Source: Roseivirga sp. UBA6052 (GTDB lineage: Bacteria; Bacteroidota; Bacteroidia; Cytophagales; Cyclobacteriaceae). From it: a DNA stretch of 64,000 nucleotides. The notes under the pieces were generated by a model, which saw nothing but the letters and a program-made list of their open reading frames with translations, was not told the DNA's origin and ran no database searches. The stretch spans positions 685,296-749,295 of the forward strand of contig DIYO01000009.1 in the NCBI GenBank assembly GCA_002427755.1. The letters are read 5' to 3'. This document shows, in pieces, positions 9,428 through 17,521 of the stretch; positions within the stretch are counted from its first letter, which is position 1; every line of letters begins with the position of its first letter. A program made the position numbers and the translations under genes.

Positions 9428-9637
9428 ATGAAGAATTCGCTAAAAACAGAGCGTAAAAGAAAAAAGATCACTCAGGAACAATTGGCTGAGATGGTTGGAG
9501 TCTCTAGACAAAGTATCAACGCTATAGAAAGAGGCAAGTATACGCCTTCAACTACACTAGCCCTTAAAATCTCCGAGATCTTCAATACAACGGTAAATAG
9601 AATTTTCGAATTAGAGCCAGAGGATTACAATTCATAA
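9428..9637 (+). CDS. Small XRE-family helix-turn-helix regulator
   Basis: 69 residues, nearly all one helix-turn-helix domain. KITQEQLAEMVGVSRQSINA forms the two DNA-contacting helices near 13-32, followed by IERGKYTPSTTLALKISEIF. Typical of the YozG-like minimal XRE regulators. It stands alone: the downstream yjbQ gene converges with it, stops nearly touching. Its target is unknown; it may autoregulate through the 188-base gap upstream, in which I see no clear operator. Confidence 0.85.
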   Translation: MKNSLKTERKRKKITQEQLAEMVGVSRQSINAIERGKYTPSTTLALKISEIFNTTVNRIFELEPEDYNS

Positions 9638-9641
9638 AGAA

Positions 9642-10061
9642 TTATTCTCCTTGAAGCGTTAAGACTAACCTTCTCCCTCCACCGTAATTTCGATGTTCAC
9701 AAAGATAGATACCCTGCCAGGTACCTAAATTGAATCGGCCATTGGTAATCGGAATCGTAACTGATGAACCAAGGATAGATGATTTGATGTGAGATGTCAT
9801 ATCATCAGGTCCTTCGAAAGTGTGTTGATAATGCTTGCCATCCTCTGGCACCAAGATGTTAAAGTGTGTCTCAAAGTCTTCACGGACCGTAGGGTCCGCA
9901 TTCTCATTAATGGTTAAACTAGCCGATGTATGTTTAATGTGAACATGCAATAAGCCCAGCTTTACCTTTCTAATCTCAGGAATAGCACTTAATACTTCAT
10001 TCGTGATTAGATGGAAACCCCTTCTCCTTGCTTCTAGTGTAATTTCATGTTGTACCCACAT
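9642..10061 (-). CDS. YjbQ/UPF0047 family protein
   Basis: 139 residues, the standard length. Family signatures are HIKHTSASLTINENADPTVR near 41-60, YQHTFEGPDDMTSHIKSSI near 78-96 and the C-terminal LGTWQGIYLCEHRN. Members in Escherichia coli and Thermotoga have been reported to have weak thiamine-phosphate synthase activity, but the physiological role is unsettled. The gene directly follows prfA (2 bases between stop and start), so they are likely co-transcribed. Confidence 0.9.
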   Translation of the reverse strand: MWVQHEITLEARRRGFHLITNEVLSAIPEIRKVKLGLLHVHIKHTSASLTINENADPTVREDFETHFNILVPEDGKHYQHTFEGPDDMTSHIKSSILGSSVTIPITNGRFNLGTWQGIYLCEHRNYGGGRRLVLTLQGE

Positions 10062-10063
10062 GA

Positions 10064-11134
10064 TTATTCTTCACCGGCTTTCAACTTTTCTGCGTTCTCG
10101 GCAATTCGAAGGTTTTCAATGAATTCTTCAATCTGACCGTCCATTACAGTTGGGAGATTATGCTGAGAATAACCAATTCGGTGGTCCGTTACTCTGCCTT
10201 GAGGGTAATTATAGGTTCTAATTTTATCAGAACGATCTGCGCTTCCTACTAAAGACTTTCTGGCACCAGCTACTTCTTCTTGTTGTTTCTTTAACTCCAT
10301 CTCGTAAAGTCTAGAACGCAGTACTGTCAAAGCTTTATCGTAATTCTTATGCTGCGATCGACCATCTTGACATTCTACCACAATACCTGTTGGTAAGTGT
10401 GTAAGACGAACAGCCGATTCTGTTTTATTAACGTGCTGACCACCCGCTCCTGAAGAGCGATATGTGTCTTTCTTGACATCCTTCAAGTTCAATTCTACAT
10501 CCACGTCTTCTACTTCAGGAAGTACGGCTACTGAAGCTGCAGATGTATGTACTCGGCCTTGAGATTCTGTTACAGGTACGCGCTGCACACGGTGAACACC
10601 AGACTCGAACTTTAAGGATCCATAAACATCTTCTCCAGAGACAGAGAAAACAATCTCTTTGAAACCACCAGAAGATGCTTCATTTAGACTTATTAATTCT
10701 TTCTTCCAGCCTTTACCATCAATGTATCGATCATACATTCGGTACAAATCACCAGCAAAAATACCCGCTTCATCCCCACCGGCACCGGCTCTAATCTCTA
10801 CAATAACATCTTTATGATCGTCAGGATCTTTAGGAATTAACATGAATTTTAATTCCTCTTCAAGCACCTCTTTTCTAGGCTCAAGCTCATCAAGCTCCAT
10901 TTTTGCCATCTCACGAAACTCTTCATCTTTCTCAGTCTTCAAAATCTCTTTAGAAGACTCAATGTTGCCAACTACATCGCTATACTCATCATATACCTTT
11001 ACAATCTTCTCTAAGTCTTTGTACTCTTTATTGAGTTTTGAGTAGAGTTTCATATCAGCCATTGCATCTGGCTGTACAATGAGTTGACCTACTTCTTCGA
11101 ATCTATCTTTTATGGCTACTAGCTTTTCAAGCAT
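10064..11134 (-). CDS. prfA: Peptide chain release factor 1
   Basis: 356 residues. The codon-reading tripeptide is Pro187-Val188-Thr189 within RVPVTESQGR, the PxT form of RF1 that reads UAA and UAG, in contrast to the SPF of RF2. The catalytic GGQ is at 231-233 in SSGAGGQHVNK. Domain 1 fills the N-terminal 100 residues. It ends translation in the cytoplasmic ribosome. Full length with no sign of the programmed frameshift that RF2 genes carry. It is divergent from the lipoprotein gene at 11213. Confidence 0.97.
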   Translation of the reverse strand: MLEKLVAIKDRFEEVGQLIVQPDAMADMKLYSKLNKEYKDLEKIVKVYDEYSDVVGNIESSKEILKTEKDEEFREMAKMELDELEPRKEVLEEELKFMLIPKDPDDHKDVIVEIRAGAGGDEAGIFAGDLYRMYDRYIDGKGWKKELISLNEASSGGFKEIVFSVSGEDVYGSLKFESGVHRVQRVPVTESQGRVHTSAASVAVLPEVEDVDVELNLKDVKKDTYRSSGAGGQHVNKTESAVRLTHLPTGIVVECQDGRSQHKNYDKALTVLRSRLYEMELKKQQEEVAGARKSLVGSADRSDKIRTYNYPQGRVTDHRIGYSQHNLPTVMDGQIEEFIENLRIAENAEKLKAGEE

Positions 11135-11212
11135 GCTGTATTCTATTAATGCCCAAAATTAACAAACAATAGCAATCCATTACTACTTTTGAAAAAGGAG
11201 AGCAATCTGGTT

Positions 11213-11686
11213 ATGGCAAAGAACTTACTTATTCTCATATTAATCTGTGCGGTGTGGTCCTGCGGTGATGACAAAATTGACACCGCCAGAGCCAAAGCAG
11301 AAATGGAAGCCCGAGAAATAAAGAAGGTTTCAGAGGCCGAAATAGTATCAGAAGCATTAAGACTCGGTAGAGAACTCACTGGATCATTTACTCTGAATTA
11401 CACTGAAGAATCCAACCTAATTATAGATACAGGATCTGATACTACGTTTATAAAAACTCACTATGTTCTAAATGAGGAAAACTCACTTGAAGGTAAGGCA
11501 CTAGGTATTTTTAAAGCCTATGAATACAACCTGAAAAATGGGATTACATCTGAAGATATTGTGCAAAAGCTCGAAGATCAGAACACTTTCCTTTATACAG
11601 CACCATCATTCATCGGAGATAAAAACATTGGTGTATGGGCTATAGAGTTCTCGAGAAGAGACTTGGTATTAAATATTAAGAAGTAA
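11213..11686 (+). CDS. Lipoprotein of unknown function
   Basis: 157 residues. The ATG at 11213 is chosen because it directly precedes a lipoprotein signal MAKNLLILILICAVWSC with Cys17, and an AAAAAGGAG ribosome-binding sequence lies upstream of it. The frame is open from 11189. A short helical segment rich in Ala, Glu and Lys follows the Cys, then a globular part without a recognised domain. The 3' end overlaps that of the convergent glycosylase gene by 11 bases. Confidence 0.72.
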   Translation: MAKNLLILILICAVWSCGDDKIDTARAKAEMEAREIKKVSEAEIVSEALRLGRELTGSFTLNYTEESNLIIDTGSDTTFIKTHYVLNEENSLEGKALGIFKAYEYNLKNGITSEDIVQKLEDQNTFLYTAPSFIGDKNIGVWAIEFSRRDLVLNIKK

Positions 11687-12251
11687 GTTCTCTATACCTA
11701 AAACAATCTATAGTATGATCATTAACCAAACCACATGCTTGCATAAAAGCATACATAATGGTGCTCCCAACGAATTTGAATCCTCTTTTTTTAAGGTCTT
11801 TGCTTAAAGCATCTGATTCTGAAGAAGTAGCAGGAACATCAGCCATTGTCTTTGGCGAATTGACTATGGGTTTGCCGCCAACAAACGGCCAAACATATTG
11901 ATCAAACGAGCCAAACTCATTTTGAATATCAAGAAACTTTTGAGCATTGATAACAGCGCCTTGTACTTTTAATCTATTTCGGATTATCCCTTTGTCTAAT
12001 AAAAGGCCTTCAATCTGGTCTTGAGTAAATTTGGCCACCTCATTAGGGTCAAAATCCGCAAATGCATTTCTGTACCCTTCTCTTCGCTTAAGAATTGTCG
12101 CCCAACTTAAACCTGCTTGAGCACCTTCTAAAATTAAGAACTCAAAAAATACACGATCATCGTGAACAGGTACGCCCCATTCTTCATCATGATATCTTAA
12201 ATATTCGTCCGAAACATTCTTGGACCAAGCACACCTATTCTTTTCTGCCAT
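11676..12251 (-). CDS. tag: DNA-3-methyladenine glycosylase I
   Basis: 191 residues. It matches the Tag family from end to end: CAWS with zinc Cys7, YHDEEWG with zinc His21, GAQAGLSWATIL, and the C-terminal NDHTIDC that supplies zinc His179 and Cys183. It removes 3-methyladenine from alkylated DNA in base excision repair. Its start is 2 bases after the stop of the upstream SDR gene on the same strand, so the two are probably one transcript. Confidence 0.95.
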   Translation of the reverse strand: MAEKNRCAWSKNVSDEYLRYHDEEWGVPVHDDRVFFEFLILEGAQAGLSWATILKRREGYRNAFADFDPNEVAKFTQDQIEGLLLDKGIIRNRLKVQGAVINAQKFLDIQNEFGSFDQYVWPFVGGKPIVNSPKTMADVPATSSESDALSKDLKKRGFKFVGSTIMYAFMQACGLVNDHTIDCFRYRELTS

Positions 12252-12253
12252 AG

Positions 12254-13012
12254 TTAATGTACGTAGCTAGCCGCATTAATATCGATAGTGGTACCTGTTG
12301 CATGATCTGCCAAACCACTAGCCAATAAGGTAACCATCGGCCCAAGATCCTTCGGCTCTGTTAGCTGGTTTAATGCAATATCATCCAAAGCATAAGCCTC
12401 TCCATATTGATCCATAAAGTCTTGCGCCATATCCGTTCGAACAAAGCCTGGTGCAATATTGAAAGCTTTGATATTGTCTTTTCCACAGTATCTCGCAATA
12501 GACCGAGTTAAAGCTGGAATAGCACCTTTGGAAGCTCCATATGCCAAATAGTCTAATGTATCACCTCGGAATGCAGCCCTTGAAGAAATGTTGATGATGC
12601 GACCTCCGCCAATCTCTTTAAATTGAGGTATACAGAGCTTGCAGAGCAAAGCCTGAGCTCTCGTATTAACCGCAAAGGTATTATCCCAATCAGCAACCCA
12701 ATCATTCAAATCGACTTCTAAATCAGATGATATTGCAATTCCTGCGTTGTTCACCAATACATCGATTCTACCCAATTCCGATATTACTTGTTCATACAAG
12801 TTTTTTAAATCTTCTGTGTTTCCTAAGTCGGCCTGAAAGCAGACGTGTTTACCTTCAAGTGAATCAGCCAGAGCTTGTGCCTTGCTTGCATTGCTATTGA
12901 AATGAATAGCCAAAGTAGCTTCAGCTTCAGCGAGACTTCTACATATACCTTCACCAATACCCCTAGAACCACCTGTTACGAGAACAACCTTCCCTTTTAA
13001 AGAAATCTTCAT
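12254..13012 (-). CDS. Short-chain dehydrogenase/reductase (FabG-like)
   Basis: 252 residues. Cofactor motif TGGSRGIGEG at 13-22, NNAG at 88-91, catalytic Ser143/144 in NISS and the Tyr158-x3-Lys162 pair in YGASK. A classical cytoplasmic NAD(P)-dependent SDR. The substrate cannot be told; FabG itself usually sits with fatty acid synthesis genes, which are absent here, so I leave the symbol empty. First gene of a two-gene unit with tag. Confidence 0.88.
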   Translation of the reverse strand: MKISLKGKVVLVTGGSRGIGEGICRSLAEAEATLAIHFNSNASKAQALADSLEGKHVCFQADLGNTEDLKNLYEQVISELGRIDVLVNNAGIAISSDLEVDLNDWVADWDNTFAVNTRAQALLCKLCIPQFKEIGGGRIINISSRAAFRGDTLDYLAYGASKGAIPALTRSIARYCGKDNIKAFNIAPGFVRTDMAQDFMDQYGEAYALDDIALNQLTEPKDLGPMVTLLASGLADHATGTTIDINAASYVH

Positions 13013-13104
13013 GCTATTTACGTTTTGGTAGAGTAAATTATACTGTTAATCCGGTTTTGTAAACTTAATCGTTTCAATTCCGACTATGAACTAAACTAAA
13101 CCCC

Positions 13105-14190
13105 ATGCGATTCAAAACTTTTTCACTGCTTGCACTGGCTGCAACGTTAGGCTTTCCTGCCCTAGCTCAAACAGTAACCTTCGAAGAATACGACCCTCCT
13201 TCCTCATTGGTAGTACCAGAGAACCCGGTATTTAAGTCAAAATTCCCATTTATAGATATTCATAGCCACCAATGGCGTATGGGCGAGCAAGATTTAGATA
13301 AGCTGGCTGCTGAAATGGACGATTTAAACATGGGGCTTATGGTTAACCTTTCAGGCGGCAGTGGAAAACGAATTGCCGATGCTATTACTAACATTAGATC
13401 CAATCAACCTAAAAGATTTATAGTCTTCGCTAATGTCAACTTCAATAATATAGACGACAATTTTGGTGAAAGATCAGCTGCTCAATTACAGCGAGATTAC
13501 GATCAAGGGGCTCGAGGCCTTAAAATCTTTAAGAGTTTAGGGTTTTCTGTAAAAGACATGGACGGTAATCGTGTAGCTGTAGACGACCCTCGATTAGACC
13601 CCATTTGGGCAAAATGTGGAGAACTGGGTATTCCCGTTCTCATTCACACTGCAGACCCTAAGCAGTTTTGGGAGCCATTTGACGAGAACAACGAACGTTG
13701 GCTAGAGCTTAAAACAAGGCCAAGACGAAAAAGAGAGAATGATGACCCCGCCCCTTGGGTTCAACTTATTCAAGAGCAACATAATGTTTTTAAAAAACAC
13801 ACTAACACAACGTTCATTGCTGCACATATGGGTTGGTACGCGAATGATTTGAATCATTTGGGTGGACTATTAGATTCTATGCCAAATATGGTAGTGGAAA
13901 TAGGGGCGGTAATTGCAGAGTTAGGTAGGCAACCACGCTTCGCAAAAGCTTTTTTTGAAAAATACCAAGACCGTATTCTATTTGGTAAAGACGCTTACAA
14001 TCCTGGAGAATACCCAACCTACTTTAGAGTATTGGAGTCAAAAGATGAGTATTTTCCATATTATAAAAGATACCATGCGTTTTGGCGAATGTACGGCCTA
14101 GACCTTTCTGACGAGGTTCTCAAGAAAGTCTACTATAAAAATGCACTGAGAATAGTTCCTGACATAGACAAAAGTATCTTCCCGGAATAA
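13105..14190 (+). CDS. Secreted metal-dependent amidohydrolase
   Basis: 361 residues with a signal peptide ending FPALAQ at 22. Amidohydrolase-2 family metal ligands are visible: DIHSH (His53, His55), LIHTADP (His181), AAHMGW (His near 243) and FGKDAYNP (Asp near 296). A K-I-F-K-S stretch near 140 may supply a carboxylated or basic active-site residue. Likely a TIM-barrel hydrolase or decarboxylase working outside the inner membrane. It stands alone, followed by the hairpin and promoter of the repeat-protein gene. Confidence 0.82.
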   Translation: MRFKTFSLLALAATLGFPALAQTVTFEEYDPPSSLVVPENPVFKSKFPFIDIHSHQWRMGEQDLDKLAAEMDDLNMGLMVNLSGGSGKRIADAITNIRSNQPKRFIVFANVNFNNIDDNFGERSAAQLQRDYDQGARGLKIFKSLGFSVKDMDGNRVAVDDPRLDPIWAKCGELGIPVLIHTADPKQFWEPFDENNERWLELKTRPRRKRENDDPAPWVQLIQEQHNVFKKHTNTTFIAAHMGWYANDLNHLGGLLDSMPNMVVEIGAVIAELGRQPRFAKAFFEKYQDRILFGKDAYNPGEYPTYFRVLESKDEYFPYYKRYHAFWRMYGLDLSDEVLKKVYYKNALRIVPDIDKSIFPE

Positions 14191-14205
14191 TTCAGGTATG
14201 GTATT

Positions 14206-14240
14206 TACCCGATTCAGTCAAAGGAAAGACTAATCGGGTA
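14206..14240. repeat. Inverted repeat (hairpin or operator) upstream of the first repeat-protein gene
   Basis: TACCCGATT at 14206-14214 pairs with AATCGGGTA at 14232-14240, and AGTC at 14216-14219 pairs with GACT at 14228-14231, leaving C14215 bulged and an 8-base loop. No T-run follows, so it is a poor terminator. It lies some 32-66 bases before the -7 element of the next gene, where an activator would bind. Confidence 0.6.
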
Positions 14241-14279
14241 GAATGTGCTTAGTGCTTTGCAACTAACCCTTTAGGTTTG
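14208..14279 (+). promoter_or_regulatory. Promoter and shared upstream motif of repeat-protein gene 1
   Basis: A perfect -7 element TAGGTTTG lies at 14272-14279. Exactly 64 bases upstream is CCCGATTCAGT (14208-14218). The same motif, CCCGATTCGGT, lies 64 bases before the -7-like element of the paralogous gene at 17522. The equal spacing suggests common control, perhaps by the LytTR regulator encoded between the two genes. Transcription would start near 14285, which favours the ATG at 14317 over that at 14284. Confidence 0.5.
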
Positions 14280-14316
14280 TAGTATGCAAAAGCAGCACTA
14301 CATAAGCAAAGAAGTC

Positions 14317-15585
14317 ATGAGAAAGATATTACTCTTTTTAGGTATTGGGGTAGGCTTATTGATTGTTGCTAATCAAGCAAAGGCCCAATCCAAGAGCCCA
14401 TTTATATATGGTGATGTTAAAACCATTTCTGGAGACACCTATACGGGTATAATTAAGTGGGGGTCTAGCAGTGCTCAACTACAAGAGATGTTTTGGGTGG
14501 AAACGCTCAACGGAATTAAATCCAGTAATGACTTCTTAAAATTTCTCTCTAAAAAAGAAATAGAAGAACTATCTAATAATGAAGAGGGTACAAGTTGGCT
14601 TGGCTTGAACCTAGGTGCGCTCAATATCTGGGAGGATAAATACAGTAGAAGCAATCATCAGTTCGACACAAGATTTGGAGATATAAAAAGCATAGAACCC
14701 GATGGTAAAAGAAGTGCGAAGCTAACCCTTAAAAATGGAGTAATTCTCGAAGTTAAAAATGGCGGAATTTCTGAAGATATAGGCTCTGCAATCGTAGTTG
14801 AAGATTACGAGTTAGGCGATGTAAAACTAAGTTGGGAGAGAATAGAAAGCATCTCATTTAAGGAGTCACCGGCAGATCTATTACCAAAAGAAGGTAGCCC
14901 TATAATTGGTAAAGTAAATGCAGGAAGAAAAGGCACATTTACAGGATTAATCCAATGGGACAGCGATGAAAGGTTCTCGAGCGAAATAATTAACGGAGAA
15001 GATAGAAACGGCAAAAGAGAAGTACCACTCAGAGCTATTAAGTCTATTACTAAAAATAGAAATGGAGTAGATATTGTATTAAAATCGGGTAGAGAATTAT
15101 ACCTAACAGGCAGTAATGATGTGAACAGTGGAAATCGTGGTGTCATAGTGCATGCACCACAGATAGGATACATAAAAATTCCTTGGAGAGACTTCTTTAA
15201 TATGGAAGTTGTTGAAGATGAAAAATATGTCATGAGTTACAATGACTTCCCAACATCTAAGGGCTTAACAGGAACAGTTGTTACTATAGAAGGAGATGAA
15301 TATCAAGGCTTACTTGCATATGATCTAGATGAAGCTTGGGAGTTCGAAATACTTAATGCCAACGATGATAATGTAGAGTTCCAAATACCATTTAGAAACA
15401 TTAAAAGCATCGTTCCCAAGAATTATAATTACTCTATGGTATTCTTAAAAAACGGTGAAAGTCTATTACTCGGAGGTTCGCGTGATGTAAGTGAAGACAA
15501 CGATGGCATTCTTGTATTCACTTCAAACAATGGTGATCCTGTATTAATCAAATGGTCCAAAATTGATGAAGTCATTTTTGACTAA
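14317..15585 (+). CDS. Secreted three-repeat protein of unknown function (paralogue 1)
   Basis: 422 residues from the ATG at 14317, which directly precedes a signal peptide (MRKILLFLGIG to ANQAKAQ); an ATG at 14284 is possible. The mature protein holds three diverged repeats, each opening with a pattern like YGDVKTISGDTYTGIIKW: near 30, near 190 (GKVNAGRKGTFTGLIQWD) and near 315 (GTVVTIEGDEYQGLLAYD). Each runs through a beta-rich stretch to a GSNDVNSGNRG or GSRDVSEDNDG turn. No known domain recognised. A closely related paralogue follows the kinase/regulator pair at 17522. The downstream kinase gene starts 9 bases after the stop, so they are probably one operon. Confidence 0.75.
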   Translation: MRKILLFLGIGVGLLIVANQAKAQSKSPFIYGDVKTISGDTYTGIIKWGSSSAQLQEMFWVETLNGIKSSNDFLKFLSKKEIEELSNNEEGTSWLGLNLGALNIWEDKYSRSNHQFDTRFGDIKSIEPDGKRSAKLTLKNGVILEVKNGGISEDIGSAIVVEDYELGDVKLSWERIESISFKESPADLLPKEGSPIIGKVNAGRKGTFTGLIQWDSDERFSSEIINGEDRNGKREVPLRAIKSITKNRNGVDIVLKSGRELYLTGSNDVNSGNRGVIVHAPQIGYIKIPWRDFFNMEVVEDEKYVMSYNDFPTSKGLTGTVVTIEGDEYQGLLAYDLDEAWEFEILNANDDNVEFQIPFRNIKSIVPKNYNYSMVFLKNGESLLLGGSRDVSEDNDGILVFTSNNGDPVLIKWSKIDEVIFD

Positions 15586-15594
15586 ATTCAGAAA

Positions 15595-16611
15595 GTGAAA
15601 CTATCCAAGAAGTTTAAGATTCAATTGATCGTCAGCCTCAGTATTACGGGGGCTGTTTTTTTGGTGCTTTATTTTACTAACGCTGCTCAAGAGTTCTATT
15701 TAACTGCCGGATGGCTCACACTGACCCTAGCACTTGTATGGGTATCCAATCATTTCTTGACCAGACAACTAGACAAAAAATTACCCTGGCTAAAACATGG
15801 CAATAAACGCTTTACCTGGCAGCTAAGTCTCGGGATTTTATTGTCACTTATTATTATTAACCTTAGCTACCTGTTATTGAAATTCGGGCTCACAGTCGAC
15901 CCGCCCACACCTGAACAAATTACAGGAGTAAATGTCTTGGGTGTTTTACTTTTGCTGCCCACAATTTCCATCAATTTCGGTATACAGTTTCTGAGTAATT
16001 GGAAGACAGCACAATTCAACTCTGAGCAATTTCAAAAAGAAACTATCAAAGCCGAGCTAACCACGCTCAAAAACCATTTAGACCCTCACTTTCTCTTCAA
16101 CAACCTCAACATCTTATCCTCACTCATAAGTGTGGATAAAGATCTTTCGCAAACTTACCTGGAGAAGTTTGCTGATGTATACAGAAATATACTCCAGAGT
16201 AGCAGCGAAGAGCTCGTGACACTTAATGATGAGCTTAAGTTTATGGCGTCTTATCTATATCTATTAGACATTCGGTTTGAGGACACGATTCAGACCTTTA
16301 TAGATGTGGAAACTCAAGACCATAAGAAATACATCCCTCCACTTACAATTCAAATGCTAGTGGAAAATGCCATTAAACACAATGTTATCTCTGAACTGAG
16401 ACCATTGAAGATTCATATCTCTAGTCAGAATGGCTTTATAGCTGTTAAAAACACCCTTCAAGAAAAGAAGGTGGAATCCCGAAACAGCAACAAAAGTGGA
16501 TTAAGTAATATTCAAAAAAGATATACCTATTTTACAGACAAAGAAGTTCAAGTATTTAAGAACCCTGAGAACTATATTGTTAAGGTACCACTGATTGATT
16601 TAGAAGAATAA
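15595..16611 (+). CDS. LytS-type sensor histidine kinase between the two repeat-protein genes
   Basis: 338 residues from a GTG start. Four transmembrane helices (about 9-27, 36-52, 74-96, 112-132) are followed by a PF06580 kinase core: LKNHLDPHFLFNN with His165, where Asp163 takes the place of the usual Asn, N box VENAIKHN with Asn258, and KSGLSNIQKRY. It has no separate sensor domain. The regulator gene starts 1 base after its stop. Being enclosed by two paralogous secreted-protein genes suggests they are its output or its input. Confidence 0.88.
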   Translation: MKLSKKFKIQLIVSLSITGAVFLVLYFTNAAQEFYLTAGWLTLTLALVWVSNHFLTRQLDKKLPWLKHGNKRFTWQLSLGILLSLIIINLSYLLLKFGLTVDPPTPEQITGVNVLGVLLLLPTISINFGIQFLSNWKTAQFNSEQFQKETIKAELTTLKNHLDPHFLFNNLNILSSLISVDKDLSQTYLEKFADVYRNILQSSSEELVTLNDELKFMASYLYLLDIRFEDTIQTFIDVETQDHKKYIPPLTIQMLVENAIKHNVISELRPLKIHISSQNGFIAVKNTLQEKKVESRNSNKSGLSNIQKRYTYFTDKEVQVFKNPENYIVKVPLIDLEE

Positions 16612-16612
16612 G

Positions 16613-17374
16613 ATGCGCGTAGTAGTTTTCGAAGATGAGAAATTAGCTTCTGACCGGCTCATTGAGTTGGTGAAGTCACTGCGCCCAGAAACAGAGGTTT
16701 TAGCAGCAATGAAGTCAATCGAAGCAGCTGTGCTATGGCTACAGAACAATGAGCACCCTGACCTTATCATTAGTGACATCCAGCTACTCGATGGTCCCAG
16801 TTTCGACATTTTTGAACAAGTAGAAGTGAAGACGCCTGTTATATTCACAACTGCCTATGATCAGTATGCCATTAAAGCGTTCGAGGTTAATAGTGTTGAT
16901 TATTTGCTGAAACCCATTCAAAAAGAAAAACTAGGTGCAGCATTAGATAAGTATGATCAACTCGGTACTCAGAGTGAAAACTCATCTATTGATATTGATC
17001 AAATTCGCGAGGCAATTAGAGGTGAACGCGTAGAATATAAAGCTCGCTTTTTAGTGAAGCTAGGCCAAAGAATTAAGGCCATTCCCACTGAGAAAATCGC
17101 ATACTTCTATTCGCAAGATAAGCTTACTTATCTGGTAACTTTTGAAGGCCAAAAACTACCGATTGACCAAACACTAGAGGAATTAGAGGGCTTAATGAAT
17201 CCAAAATTCTTTTTTAGAGTTAACCGCAAATTCATGGTTCACTTTGATGCCGTAACAGATATTCACCCTTATTTCAAAGGGCGAGTGAAACTAGGCTTAA
17301 ATCCACACTTTGATGATGACATTGTTATCAGCTCAGAGAAGACACCTGTATTCAAGCGCTGGCTAGACCAATAG
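16613..17374 (+). CDS. LytTR-family response regulator
   Basis: 253 residues. Receiver domain with Glu7/Asp8, phospho-acceptor Asp55 in IISDIQLLDG and Lys100 in LLKPI. A LytTR DNA-binding domain follows from about 140 (ARFLVKLGQRIKAI, FFRVNRKFMVH). It is the partner of the kinase immediately upstream. Candidate targets are the CCCGATTC motifs in front of genes 14317 and 17522, though these do not look like the classical LytTR direct repeat. Confidence 0.92.
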   Translation: MRVVVFEDEKLASDRLIELVKSLRPETEVLAAMKSIEAAVLWLQNNEHPDLIISDIQLLDGPSFDIFEQVEVKTPVIFTTAYDQYAIKAFEVNSVDYLLKPIQKEKLGAALDKYDQLGTQSENSSIDIDQIREAIRGERVEYKARFLVKLGQRIKAIPTEKIAYFYSQDKLTYLVTFEGQKLPIDQTLEELEGLMNPKFFFRVNRKFMVHFDAVTDIHPYFKGRVKLGLNPHFDDDIVISSEKTPVFKRWLDQ

Positions 17375-17408
17375 CTGAATCAGACATTCAAGTTCAGTAC
17401 CAAGTCTT

Positions 17409-17480
17409 CCCGATTCGGTTTAGAAAAACCCCACTATAACCTGAAAGCATTTCTTGCATACATGCCGTTTTGCACCTTTG
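17409..17480 (+). promoter_or_regulatory. Promoter and shared upstream motif of repeat-protein gene 2
   Basis: CCCGATTCGGTT at 17409-17420 lies 64 bases before CACCTTTG at 17473-17480, a -7-like element one base off TAnnTTTG. Motif and spacing match those upstream of gene 14317, although the DNA between them is not conserved. The rest of this 147-base gap shows nothing else clear. Confidence 0.42.
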
Positions 17481-17521
17481 ATTCAGTTAATAACGAATTC
17501 AACAACAAAACATAAATGGTC

